From Neptuniibacter sp. UBA6509 (GTDB lineage Bacteria; Pseudomonadota; Gammaproteobacteria; Pseudomonadales; Balneatricaceae): a stretch of DNA of 43,172 nucleotides. Shown here piece after piece: positions 1 through 7,995 of this stretch. Each line of letters opens with the position of its first letter. Positions within the stretch are counted from its first letter, which is position 1. The notes beneath the pieces are model-generated. The model saw nothing but the letters and a program-made list of their open reading frames with translations. It did no database searches and had not been told where the DNA came from. The translations under genes were made by a program, and so were the position numbers. The stretch is taken from contig DJLT01000101.1 in NCBI GenBank assembly GCA_002435145.1, positions 1 to 43,172 of the forward strand. The letters are read 5' to 3'.

Positions 1-1427
1 TTTTGTTCTGTGTTTTGTTCTGCGTTTTGTGCTGTATTGTCTGACTCATAGAAGCTCTTTTCTAGTGAGTCCATGCTTTTAGGTAGGTTGGATAGTTCAC
101 GGAAGAAGAGGGTGTAATCAACCGATGTTTGCATCATAAGGGTTATCAGTTCTTTAAACAGCGTTGGTTCAAAGGTGCTGAGTCCAAGTTTGGATGTCCA
201 CATCTTCTCCATTTCTGTCTGCATTAAGTCGGCAAAGCCATTACGAATAGCATCTAGTTGTTCCAGCGCTTTAGGGTGCTGTTCTAATAACGGACGCAGT
301 GCTACCCAAAACATATGAAAGTTACGTTCTGCCGCTGCGGGTTGGTTAAGAAATGAGAAGTGCTGCCCGCCACCGGTCCAAGGTTGAAACTGTGGATCAA
401 AACGGTCACAGAATCCGAATGGGCCGTAGTCGATGGTGAACCCACCGGCTGCGCAGTTATCGCTGTTGAAGTTACCTTGGCAATAACCCACACGAATCCA
501 ACTAGCGACAAGTGATGTCAGTCGGTTACGAAATTCGCTCGCGAGTAGCAGGACTTTCTCTTCAAGAGGAAGGCTGTTGTCGATAACCTGGTTATACTCA
601 CGATCGATCAAGTGTAAAACGATCATCTCAAGCTCTTCCATCGCTTTTGGGTGTTCTTGCTTACGCGCGCGACGGCCAAAGAGTTCTAACTGACCCACGC
701 GAAGGAAAGACGGTGCGACTCTTGTTGATATAGCGACAGGGTCATAAACCATAATGTCTGGATCATGTGAGCGTGATCCTTCAGAGTACCAAGGTCTTCT
801 AACTTTCTCTGTTTTTGAAACGTACAAGCTTAAAGAGCGGGAAGTAGGTACGCCAAGGGCATGCATATGTTCCTGTGCCAGAAATTCACGAACACTGGAG
901 CGTAAAACTGCCCGCCCATCAGCACCACGGCAATAAGGTGTTCTACCGCCGCCTTTTAACTGCATCTCCCAGCGTTTATCGTTGATAACGGCTTCAAGTA
1001 CGGAGACTGCGCGTCCGTCACCGTATCCGTTACCTGTACCAAAAGGGCACTGCTGGTAGTACTCATTACCATAGATCGAGAGAGCATACCCAGTGGCCCA
1101 GCCTACGTTACGCATAGGCGAGGGTACTTGTGAGATATCACCAGAAAACATCCGTATAAAGTCGTTTGACTGTGCCATGCTGTCGGCGAAACCCAGTTCA
1201 TTAAAGAAATTTTTGCTGTGTGTGATGTATTCTGGATCACTGATTTGGGTCGGCTTAACCGGAACATAGTGCCCTGAATAGACTTGCCGTGGCGAGTGGT
1301 CTTCGCCGTTATCTGTAGCATCAGGATCTGGATTGAGTGTATCCATGAGAGAGTAATCTGCCAACGTGGCGAGATCGTCCAGTGTTGTGACGGTTGTCTC
1401 TGTTTCTTTTGTTGGTCGATCGATCAT
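1..1427 (-). CDS. selO: SelO/YdiU-family protein adenylyltransferase (3' end outside window)
   Basis: The frame is open from the ATG at 1427 to the left edge (475 codons, no stop), so the C-terminus is missing. SelO proteins are pseudokinases that transfer AMP from ATP to Ser/Thr/Tyr of target proteins, linked to redox stress. Visible signatures are [10 protein letters not shown], then [20 protein letters not shown] with the nucleotide-binding Lys/Arg, [21 protein letters not shown], and the metal/catalytic block GNFNSDN followed by IDYGPFGF. The [11 protein letters not shown] form, followed by a [14 protein letters not shown] stretch, differs from the FCHGVMNTDN form of E. coli YdiU and resembles the longer SelO clade known from cyanobacteria and eukaryotes. 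The residues at the end of the window are an Asn/Gln/Thr-rich tail ([11 protein letters not shown]), possibly a linker. Transcribed divergently from the GGDEF/EAL gene; no partner gene is visible. Confidence 0.9.
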   Translation of the reverse strand, partial: MIDRPTKETETTVTTLDDLATLADYSLMDTLNPDPDATDNGEDHSPRQVYSGHYVPVKPTQISDPEYITHSKNFFNELGFADSMAQSNDFIRMFSGDISQVPSPMRNVGWATGYALSIYGNEYYQQCPFGTGNGYGDGRAVSVLEAVINDKRWEMQLKGGGRTPYCRGADGRAVLRSSVREFLAQEHMHALGVPTSRSLSLYVSKTEKVRRPWYSEGSRSHDPDIMVYDPVAISTRVAPSFLRVGQLELFGRRARKQEHPKAMEELEMIVLHLIDREYNQVIDNSLPLEEKVLLLASEFRNRLTSLVASWIRVGYCQGNFNSDNCAAGGFTIDYGPFGFCDRFDPQFQPWTGGGQHFSFLNQPAAAERNFHMFWVALRPLLEQHPKALEQLDAIRNGFADLMQTEMEKMWTSKLGLSTFEPTLFKELITLMMQTSVDYTLFFRELSNLPKSMDSLEKSFYESDNTAQNAEQNTEQ

Positions 1428-1752
1428 TGTAGTTCCTCATGAATCGGGTTTAGCGCTGGGTCATATACTAGCGGCTTATCATGGCAGGTTTCGTAACGTT
1501 AGACAGTAAGATGTGGGCCTTTATTAGAGTATATTATTTATGGTGATGGTTTGGTTCTGAGTTTACTGAAAGTTAGTAATTATCTACATACCTACATACA
1601 TACAGGGATAAACCTTTGGTTAAATTTTAAGTGTGCCGCTAATCTGGAATGATACTGTGTTTTCACAGTGTTACTTACTTAAATAATGATTTCGCTCATG
1701 ATTATTGATACGAGCAATTGCTAATATAAACAAAATTTTTGTAGTGGTTTTT
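1428..1752. other. Divergent intergenic region between selO and the GGDEF/EAL gene
   Basis: This 325-base AT-rich spacer must hold both divergent promoters. It contains a short CTACATAC-like reiteration near 1582-1602 and the perfect palindrome annotated at 1654-1669. No gene is seen. Confidence 0.6.
1654..1669. promoter_or_regulatory. Perfect palindrome, possible operator
   Basis: ACTGTG-TTTT-CACAGT is a perfect 6-4-6 inverted repeat 84 bases before the preferred GGDEF/EAL start. It could be a dimeric repressor site. It resembles a LexA box but has six instead of eight bases between CTGT and ACAG, so LexA is not proposed. Confidence 0.35.
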
Positions 1753-4281
1753 ATGAAACAGACCGATATCCCGCTTTACGTTAAAGACCTGTCAGAAGCG
1801 ACATCTTCTAAGATCGGACAAGATTATTTTGATGCCCTTGTTACTTTTCTTGGATCTGTGCTGAAGAAGAAATATGTGCTGATTGGGGAATTAACCAATG
1901 ACTCTACAGCTATACGTACAAGGTCCGTTTTTAGCTCAGGAAATATCATTGAAAATGTTACTTATGAGCTTGAAGATACCCCCTGCGAGAGTGTGGTAAC
2001 TAAAAATGCCTGTGTTTTCCGTGAAGGGATTCAAAATCTCTACCCTAGAGATAGTATGTTACAAGAGATGGAAGTTGACAGTTATGTTGGTGCACCTCTG
2101 TTTAATTCTGAGGGTGACGCATTTGGCTTGATTGTCATTCTTGATACAAAACCAATTTCTGATGAGTCTTTTATACAAGTTTATTTTGATCTTGTTGTTG
2201 GACGTATCTCCGCGGAATTAGAACGTGCAACAGCTATGGAGCGTTTACAAGAGCAGGAAGAGAGGTTTAGGGATCTAGTTTACTGTTCTTCGGATCTTAT
2301 TTGGGAAATAAATGAAGAGTTTAAATACACCTATTCAACCAGCACGGTCGACGGCATATTAGGTTACGCTCCGCAGGAACTTATCGGTAAAACCCCTTTT
2401 GATATTATGCCCGAGAAAGAAGCCGAGAGAGTGATGGAGGCGTTTGCTCCTATTGCAGAGGCGAAAGAAGCTTTCTCCGGTTTAGAAAATATAAATATTC
2501 ATAAGAACGACTCGGTGATCTATATCGAGTCGAGTGGAGTTCCTATTTTTGATGCTAATAACCAATTTAGGGGTTACCGAGGGGTTGATCGAGATATAAC
2601 GGAGAGAAAGAAGAAAGAGATCGATCTTAAATTAGCGGCTACGGTTTTAAATACTGCCTCTGAAGCTGTGATGGTGACTGATGTCAGCAATAAAATCATC
2701 AAAGTGAATGAAGCATTTACCCATATTACCGGATACAGCCCTGAAGATGCTTTAGGTCAGACTCCTTCGATACTTAAGTCTGGCCATCATGGTTCCGATT
2801 TCTATATTGAAATGCGTCGGGGTTTAAGAGAGTGCGATAGATGGGAAGGTGAGATTTGGAATCGGAAAAAGTCGGGTGAAGTTTACCCTGAGTGGTTAAC
2901 TATCTCACCGATGACGGGCCCTCAAGGAGAGCCGCAAGGTTATGTTTGTCTTTTTAGTGATATTACAAAAAGAAAACAAGCTGAAGAGCAGATTCAATAT
3001 CAAGCCAACTACGATGCTTTAACCGGATTAGCCAATAGGCATCTATTATTGGAACGCTTTTCTACCGCGTTAGATTACGCCAGTCGTGCGGGTGATAAAG
3101 TTTCTTTATTTTTTATCGATCTAGATCGCTTCAAGCAAGTTAATGATAGTTTGGGCCACTCTTTTGGTGATCGCTTGATTGCTGAAGCTGCCAAACGTCT
3201 TCATGGGTGTATTCGAAAGACCGATACGGCTGCTCGGTTAGGCGGTGATGAGTTTGCGATTGTCTGCTCTGGGATGCCAGGGGTCGCGAATATTGATTCT
3301 GCATTGACTAAAATACTGAAGGTTATGTCGGAGCCTTATTATATAGATAGGCAAAAAATTGTACTTTCGGCGAGTATCGGTGTGACCATCTTCCCTAATG
3401 ATGGTGTATCTATTGAAGAGCTAACTCGCAATGCAGACAGTGCAATGTATAAGGCTAAGGAGAAGGGGGGTAACACTTATCAGTTTTTCACGGAAGAGAT
3501 GCATGCTGAATCTCTTCGACGCCATATTATGGAAGGCTACCTAAGAAGTGCATTGGAGAATCAGGAGTTCGTCTTAAATTATCAACCAATTGTCGAAACG
3601 GTGAGTAAAAAAATAGTTGGTTGTGAGGCTTTAATTCGTTGGCATAGCCCTGAATTAGGGTTAGTAAACCCTGTTGATTTTATTCCTTTAGCGGAAGAAA
3701 CGGGGTTGATAATTCCTATTGGAGAGTGGGTACTACAGGAAGCATGCAAGCAGACCGCTCTGTTTATTAAGCAAGTACCGGACAACTTTTTTATATCCGT
3801 CAATGTTTCAAGCTATCAGTTTAGAAATGTTGATATGTGTGCGGTCGTTAAGAAGACGCTCAGTCAGGTAAGTCTATCCCCCTCTGTTTTAGCTCTTGAG
3901 ATCACTGAGAGTTTAATGATGAACGAGGATGTTGCTGTTAGAGAGCAGTTACAAGAGCTTCGGAATTACGGGGTATCAATATCGATCGATGATTTTGGTA
4001 CAGGTTATTCATCCTTAAGTTATTTGCATAAATACCCTCTATCTACCTTGAAAATTGACAAGGAATTTATCCAAGAGCTTGCTACCAATGAATCTAAAAG
4101 CCTGTTAGTAGATGCCATAATATCAATGTCTAAAAGTCTTGGATTGAAAGTGATTGCTGAAGGTATCGAAGAGGAGGCGCAGGTTGAGATTCTGCGAGAT
4201 AAAGGCTGTGAGTACTTACAGGGCTATCTGTTTAGTCGGCCGATTGAACTAACTGAGTTTAAAGCGCTATTGAAAGCTTGA
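1753..4281 (+). CDS. GAF-PAS-PAS-GGDEF-EAL cyclic-di-GMP signalling protein
   Basis: An 842-residue soluble protein. Order: GAF-like sensor (about 15-170, with the ESVVTKNACVFREG and SYVGAPLFN stretches), PAS/PAC (about 190-300), second PAS/PAC (about 305-420), GGDEF diguanylate cyclase and EAL phosphodiesterase. The cyclase has an intact GGDEF signature (residues 497-501) preceded by RKTD, an RxxD product-inhibition I-site exactly five residues upstream. The EAL domain keeps EAL (625-627), NVS, EITES, DDFGTGYSS, KIDKEFI and EGIEEE, the residues needed for c-di-GMP hydrolysis, so both activities are possible and the net direction cannot be read from sequence. A TTG at 1705 extends the frame by 16 residues, but the ATG at 1753 gives a normal N-terminus; neither has a strong ribosome site. 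It sits alone between selO and the Bat operon. Confidence 0.93.
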   Translation: MKQTDIPLYVKDLSEATSSKIGQDYFDALVTFLGSVLKKKYVLIGELTNDSTAIRTRSVFSSGNIIENVTYELEDTPCESVVTKNACVFREGIQNLYPRDSMLQEMEVDSYVGAPLFNSEGDAFGLIVILDTKPISDESFIQVYFDLVVGRISAELERATAMERLQEQEERFRDLVYCSSDLIWEINEEFKYTYSTSTVDGILGYAPQELIGKTPFDIMPEKEAERVMEAFAPIAEAKEAFSGLENINIHKNDSVIYIESSGVPIFDANNQFRGYRGVDRDITERKKKEIDLKLAATVLNTASEAVMVTDVSNKIIKVNEAFTHITGYSPEDALGQTPSILKSGHHGSDFYIEMRRGLRECDRWEGEIWNRKKSGEVYPEWLTISPMTGPQGEPQGYVCLFSDITKRKQAEEQIQYQANYDALTGLANRHLLLERFSTALDYASRAGDKVSLFFIDLDRFKQVNDSLGHSFGDRLIAEAAKRLHGCIRKTDTAARLGGDEFAIVCSGMPGVANIDSALTKILKVMSEPYYIDRQKIVLSASIGVTIFPNDGVSIEELTRNADSAMYKAKEKGGNTYQFFTEEMHAESLRRHIMEGYLRSALENQEFVLNYQPIVETVSKKIVGCEALIRWHSPELGLVNPVDFIPLAEETGLIIPIGEWVLQEACKQTALFIKQVPDNFFISVNVSSYQFRNVDMCAVVKKTLSQVSLSPSVLALEITESLMMNEDVAVREQLQELRNYGVSISIDDFGTGYSSLSYLHKYPLSTLKIDKEFIQELATNESKSLLVDAIISMSKSLGLKVIAEGIEEEAQVEILRDKGCEYLQGYLFSRPIELTEFKALLKA

Positions 4282-4407
4282 GTACGTTAATGCTATCTCT
4301 TAAAGACGCTGCATTACCTTTTTTTAGGTTTCCCTAAATTAATTTTCATCATATGTATTCATCCTTCTGAGTTTGGGCTCTGTTCCTATTTTTAATCTGA
4401 GTTTTAG

Positions 4408-4443
4408 AGAACAGTTGAAAAAAACAGTTCTGACCTAATATAT
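4408..4443 (+). promoter_or_regulatory. Candidate promoter and overlapping palindrome of the MoxR/Bat operon
   Basis: AGAACaGTT-gaaaaaa-AACaGTTCT (4408-4431) is an inverted repeat with one A/A mismatch per arm. It overlaps a possible -35 (TTGAAA, 4415-4420), with a TAATATAT -10-like tract at 4436-4443. The start codon at 4498 follows about 55 bases later. An operator over the -35 would suit stress-controlled expression, but this is inferred only from position and symmetry. Confidence 0.35.
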
Positions 4444-4497
4444 CCCTGATAAGCCTTTGAATTAGCATATGTAAACCAGATTCGGGAGTAATTAAGG

Positions 4498-5505
4498 ATG
4501 ACGGCAGAAGTAACTGCTCAGGTTGATGCTGCTACAGCACTGCAAACAAAATTAGTGAGTCTTTCTGAGGCGCTAAAAAAACGTGTTGTTGCTCAGGATG
4601 AGCTGATCGAATACTTACTGATTGCCCTGTTAACTGATGGTCATGTTTTACTGGAAGGGCCTCCAGGTTTAGCCAAAACCCGAACGGTTCAAGCATTAAG
4701 TGATCTATTAGAGGGTGTATTTCACCGCGCACAATTTACACCTGATCTGTTACCGAGTGATATTACGGGTACTGAGATCTATAACACCCAGAAAGGTGAA
4801 TTTACCTTTAGGCCTGGGCCTCTGTTTTGTAACTTATTACTTGCGGATGAGATCAATCGTGCCCCCGCAAAGGTTCAGTCTGCTTTACTAGAAGCGATGG
4901 CTGAACGTCAGGTGACAGTGGCCGGTAAAACCTATCCTTTAGCTAAGTTCTTTATGGTGATGGCAACGCAGAACCCATTAGAGCAGGAGGGAACCTACCC
5001 ACTACCTGAAGCTCAACTAGACCGTTTTATGCTGCATATTCGGGTTGATTATCCGCAGCATGATCAAGAGAAAGATATTCTTCGCTTGGTTCGTGATGAA
5101 CATACCTCTAGCCTTGATGGGGAAACATCTACAGCAGATATCGCACTGACGGAAGAGGAACTTTTTGCTGCACGCTCGGCCATTATGCAGACCTATATGG
5201 CGCCTAATCTTGAAGATTATTTAATCGCCTTGATCATGGCGACACGTCACCCAGAACGCTATGGCGACGATTTGAAAGACAGTCTTGTTTTTGGTGCCAG
5301 TCCGCGTGCAACCATTGCGTTAGATCGCGCAGTTCGAGCAAAAGCTTGGCTAGCCGGTCGCGACTTTGTGACGCCGGATGATATTCAAGAGATCGCCCCA
5401 AGCGTTTTACGCCATCGTATCGGATTAAGTTATGTGGCCGAGGCGAAAGGGATGGATAAAGATCAGATGATTGCAGAACTGATCTCACGTGTAGCTGTTC
5501 CATAG
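4498..5505 (+). CDS. MoxR-family AAA+ ATPase
   Basis: A 335-residue AAA+ ATPase of the MoxR class, which acts with VWA-domain partners in chaperone-like assembly or envelope stress functions. Walker A is GPPGLAKT (residues 54-61). Walker B is LLADEINRAP with D117/E118, followed by the MoxR-typical KVQSALLEAMAERQVTV, the sensor-1 ATQNP and the EGTYPLPEAQLDRF motif. A GGGAG ribosome site precedes the ATG. Length matches the family. It is the first gene of a six-gene run on the same strand with DUF58, DUF4381, two VWA proteins and BatD, the standard MoxR/Bat arrangement. Confidence 0.95.
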   Translation: MTAEVTAQVDAATALQTKLVSLSEALKKRVVAQDELIEYLLIALLTDGHVLLEGPPGLAKTRTVQALSDLLEGVFHRAQFTPDLLPSDITGTEIYNTQKGEFTFRPGPLFCNLLLADEINRAPAKVQSALLEAMAERQVTVAGKTYPLAKFFMVMATQNPLEQEGTYPLPEAQLDRFMLHIRVDYPQHDQEKDILRLVRDEHTSSLDGETSTADIALTEEELFAARSAIMQTYMAPNLEDYLIALIMATRHPERYGDDLKDSLVFGASPRATIALDRAVRAKAWLAGRDFVTPDDIQEIAPSVLRHRIGLSYVAEAKGMDKDQMIAELISRVAVP

Positions 5506-5568
5506 TTGAATGGTCCTCATGTGCTCCAAATAAATTCGATAACACGTTGATTTTAGGCCGTTATTTAT

Positions 5569-6549
5569 ATGTTCTATGGCGATAGTAGTCCCAGACCTAT
5601 ACCTGCAGCGCGCAACCTAATTACATTGGATGAGCTTGTCAGCTTACGCCTTTGGCCGCCTGCACGCGGTAATAAGCGTGAACGGATGGCCATACGAGAA
5701 GGGCATCATTTAAGTCATATCCGTGGTCGCGGTATGGAATATGATGATGTGCGAGAGTATCAGCCTGGTGATGATATTCGCCATCTTGATTGGCGTTTAA
5801 TGGCGCGTACTGGAGAAGCACATACAAAACTCTACCGTGAGGAACGAGAACGCCCCGTTTTTGTTTTAACGGATCTACGTTCTCCTATGCATTTTGCAAC
5901 GCGAGGCCATTTTAAATCGGTTCTAGCTGCTTATGCTTCAGCGATGGTGATGTGGACGACGTTAGCGAATGGTGACCGTGTAGGGGGGAGTATTTTACAG
6001 CCCCATACTGAAGTGTTGTGCAAACCAAGTAATAACCGTCAGAAGGTTATGCAGATGATTGCTGCGCTTTATGCAGGGTTCAATGCGCAAGGGGCAGATG
6101 GCTCTCAATCACATGGTTCCCAATCTAAGAGCTCTGGTATCGATAAAAGTACAGCGGTGCTATCCCAAATACCTACTTTAGCTGATCAGCTTATTCAGGT
6201 GGAATCTTTACTGAGCAGTGGAACGATCGTTTATATATTTAGTGATTTTCACGATGTTGATGAAATATTGCAGCAGCACTTAATGCGCTTAGCGCAGCGC
6301 TGTGAACTGAAATTAGTCCTTATCTCTGACCCATTAGAGAGTCAGCTTCCAGAAGGGCATACCTATCGTTTTAGTGGTCATGGCCGTGAGGTTGCGGTTG
6401 ATGGAAATCGCAAACAACAAGAAACTTATAAATCGGCCTTTAAAGAGCGTTTAGATCTGTTAGAGCAGCTGCATAATCTGCGAGGTGTGGAGTTTGCTCA
6501 CTGGGAAAGTCATCACCACCCTCTATTTTCTATAGCGAACAAAAACTGA
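5569..6549 (+). CDS. DUF58 domain protein of the MoxR/Bat operon
   Basis: A 326-residue protein with the DUF58 hallmark around residues 45-95 (HIRGRGMEYDDVREYQPGDD, then RHLDWRLMARTGEAHTKLY, then EERERPVFVLTDLRSPM). The remainder has a VWA-like fold (VYIFSDFHDV, LVLISDP). There is no membrane segment, so it is probably cytosolic and may link the MoxR ATPase to the membrane VWA proteins; the exact role is not established for the family. A Ser/Gln/Gly insert (QSHGSQSKSSG, about 180-192) is probably a flexible loop. The start at 5569 lacks a clear ribosome site. The stop overlaps the next ATG in TGATG, suggesting translational coupling. Confidence 0.92.
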   Translation: MFYGDSSPRPIPAARNLITLDELVSLRLWPPARGNKRERMAIREGHHLSHIRGRGMEYDDVREYQPGDDIRHLDWRLMARTGEAHTKLYREERERPVFVLTDLRSPMHFATRGHFKSVLAAYASAMVMWTTLANGDRVGGSILQPHTEVLCKPSNNRQKVMQMIAALYAGFNAQGADGSQSHGSQSKSSGIDKSTAVLSQIPTLADQLIQVESLLSSGTIVYIFSDFHDVDEILQQHLMRLAQRCELKLVLISDPLESQLPEGHTYRFSGHGREVAVDGNRKQQETYKSAFKERLDLLEQLHNLRGVEFAHWESHHHPLFSIANKN

Positions 6550-7019
6550 TGGATTATAGTCAAATTCCTTTACGTGAAATGCAGATGCCTGATGCGATTG
6601 GCTGGTGGCCTCTAGCGCCAGGCTGGTGGTTATTGCTGTTGCTCGTTGTGTGCGGCATTGCGGCTTTGTTTTTTTATATACGCAAAAAACTTAAAGACCC
6701 TAAGCGGTTTGCTTTAAGGGAATTTAAAATTATTGTTGAGCGTTTTCACTCATCAGAAGACAAGGCTGCTCTGTTGATGGAGTGTAATGGTTTGCTGAAG
6801 CGTTTGGCGATCACGCTCTATCCGCGCAAAAAAGTCGCACATCTGTCAGGCCATGAGTGGCTAGCGTTTTTAGCGGGCTCTTCGGCTGTTTCTAGGGCTG
6901 AGTTACCGGAAATTATTCAAGCAGGGCCCTATCAGCAAAATGTAGATTTCGATGCGGATGAGTTAATGCTTTTCTGTAAGCGATGGTTAAAAACCGTCAA
7001 AGGTGGTGCGAATGTTTGA
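6549..7019 (+). CDS. DUF4381 membrane protein of the MoxR/Bat operon
   Basis: A 156-residue protein with one N-terminal transmembrane helix (WWLLLLLVVCGIAALFFYI, about 26-44) after the typical PDAIGWWPLAPGWW motif, and a basic soluble C-terminal part (HLSGHEWLAFLAG). Placement between the DUF58 and first VWA gene is the family norm. It overlaps the upstream stop by one base and the downstream start by eight bases, so it is part of a coupled operon. Its biochemical role is unknown; by context it is a membrane component of the MoxR-VWA complex. Confidence 0.88.
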   Translation: MDYSQIPLREMQMPDAIGWWPLAPGWWLLLLLVVCGIAALFFYIRKKLKDPKRFALREFKIIVERFHSSEDKAALLMECNGLLKRLAITLYPRKKVAHLSGHEWLAFLAGSSAVSRAELPEIIQAGPYQQNVDFDADELMLFCKRWLKTVKGGANV

Positions 7020-7995
7020 GTTTGCATGGCCTTGGTTGTGGTTGTTAGCGCCTTTACCTCTATTGGTAAGATTGTATGCGCCAGCTACCTCTACACCTCA
7101 ATCTAACGCATTGAATGTCCCTTTTATTGAGCAGATGGAACGGGCTGTGGGTGCTGAATCCACACGCGTTGGAACGCCACATATAAGCGGGTTTATTTTA
7201 GCGCTTATTATCTGGCTGTTGTTTCTTGGGGCTGCCGCTAAACCGCAATGGTTAGGGGAGCCTGTGCCGCAACAGCTAGAAGGGCGAGATCTCGTTTTGG
7301 CGGTAGACCTTTCTGAAAGTATGTTTGAGAAAGATTTCCAGCTTCAAGGGCGATTGATTAATCGTTTAGATGCCACACGCATTGTCGCGGGAGACTTTAT
7401 CGAGCGTCGGCAGGGTGATCGGGTTGGTTTAATTCTTTTTGGTGAACAAGCTTATGTCCAAGCGCCTTTAACCCACGACCGTAAAACCGTAAAAGCGCTT
7501 TTAAATGAAGCTGAGGTCGGTTTAGCCGGTAAATCTACTGCGATAGGTGATGCAATTGGTCTTGCGGTGAAGCGCTTTAATACAATGAAGAGCAAGCAGC
7601 GAATTTTAATCTTACTGACAGATGGTGCTAATACCGCGGGTGTTTTAACACCGAAAGAGGCTGCTGAACTTGCAAAGTCCGAAGGTTTGAAAATCTATAC
7701 CATTGGAGTGGGACGTGAAGAGGAACGTGGTTTATTAGATTCTTTGTTTGCTGGCCGCCCGCCTGCAATTGATGAGAAAACATTAACCGCGATAGCTGAG
7801 CTGACAGGTGGGCAGTACTTTCGAGCCCAAGATATCCAGCAGTTAGCGGAAGTATACGAACTGCTGGATGAGCTAGAACCGGTTGAGCAAGATACTGACT
7901 TTTATCGCCCTGTTGAGTCGTTGTTCCTTTGGCCGTTGCTTTTAGGAATCTTTTTTAGCTTTCTGTTGATCGGTTTTCAGCGGAGGAACGTCTAA
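7012..7995 (+). CDS. VWA-domain membrane protein, BatA-like
   Basis: A 327-residue protein. It has two N-terminal membrane segments (about 5-20 and 62-80), a von Willebrand A domain with the MIDAS motif DLSES at 99-103, ILFGEQAYVQAPLT and LLTDGANTAG, and a C-terminal membrane segment (LFLWPLLLGIFFSFLLIGF), so the VWA domain is membrane-anchored. It is likely the metal-binding partner of the MoxR ATPase. The ATG at 7012 was chosen over GTG codons at 7003/7006 because AGGTGG (7001-7006) sits five bases before it and the protein then begins MFEFAWPW, typical of BatA. It overlaps the DUF4381 gene by eight bases. Confidence 0.92.
   Translation: MFEFAWPWLWLLAPLPLLVRLYAPATSTPQSNALNVPFIEQMERAVGAESTRVGTPHISGFILALIIWLLFLGAAAKPQWLGEPVPQQLEGRDLVLAVDLSESMFEKDFQLQGRLINRLDATRIVAGDFIERRQGDRVGLILFGEQAYVQAPLTHDRKTVKALLNEAEVGLAGKSTAIGDAIGLAVKRFNTMKSKQRILILLTDGANTAGVLTPKEAAELAKSEGLKIYTIGVGREEERGLLDSLFAGRPPAIDEKTLTAIAELTGGQYFRAQDIQQLAEVYELLDELEPVEQDTDFYRPVESLFLWPLLLGIFFSFLLIGFQRRNV

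Noticed and set aside
1654-1669. LexA (SOS) box
   Set aside because: The halves CTGT and ACAG are separated by six bases instead of the required eight.
5234-5545. Antisense open frame inside the MoxR gene
   Set aside because: It lies opposite a strongly conserved gene, has no ribosome site and no recognisable protein features.
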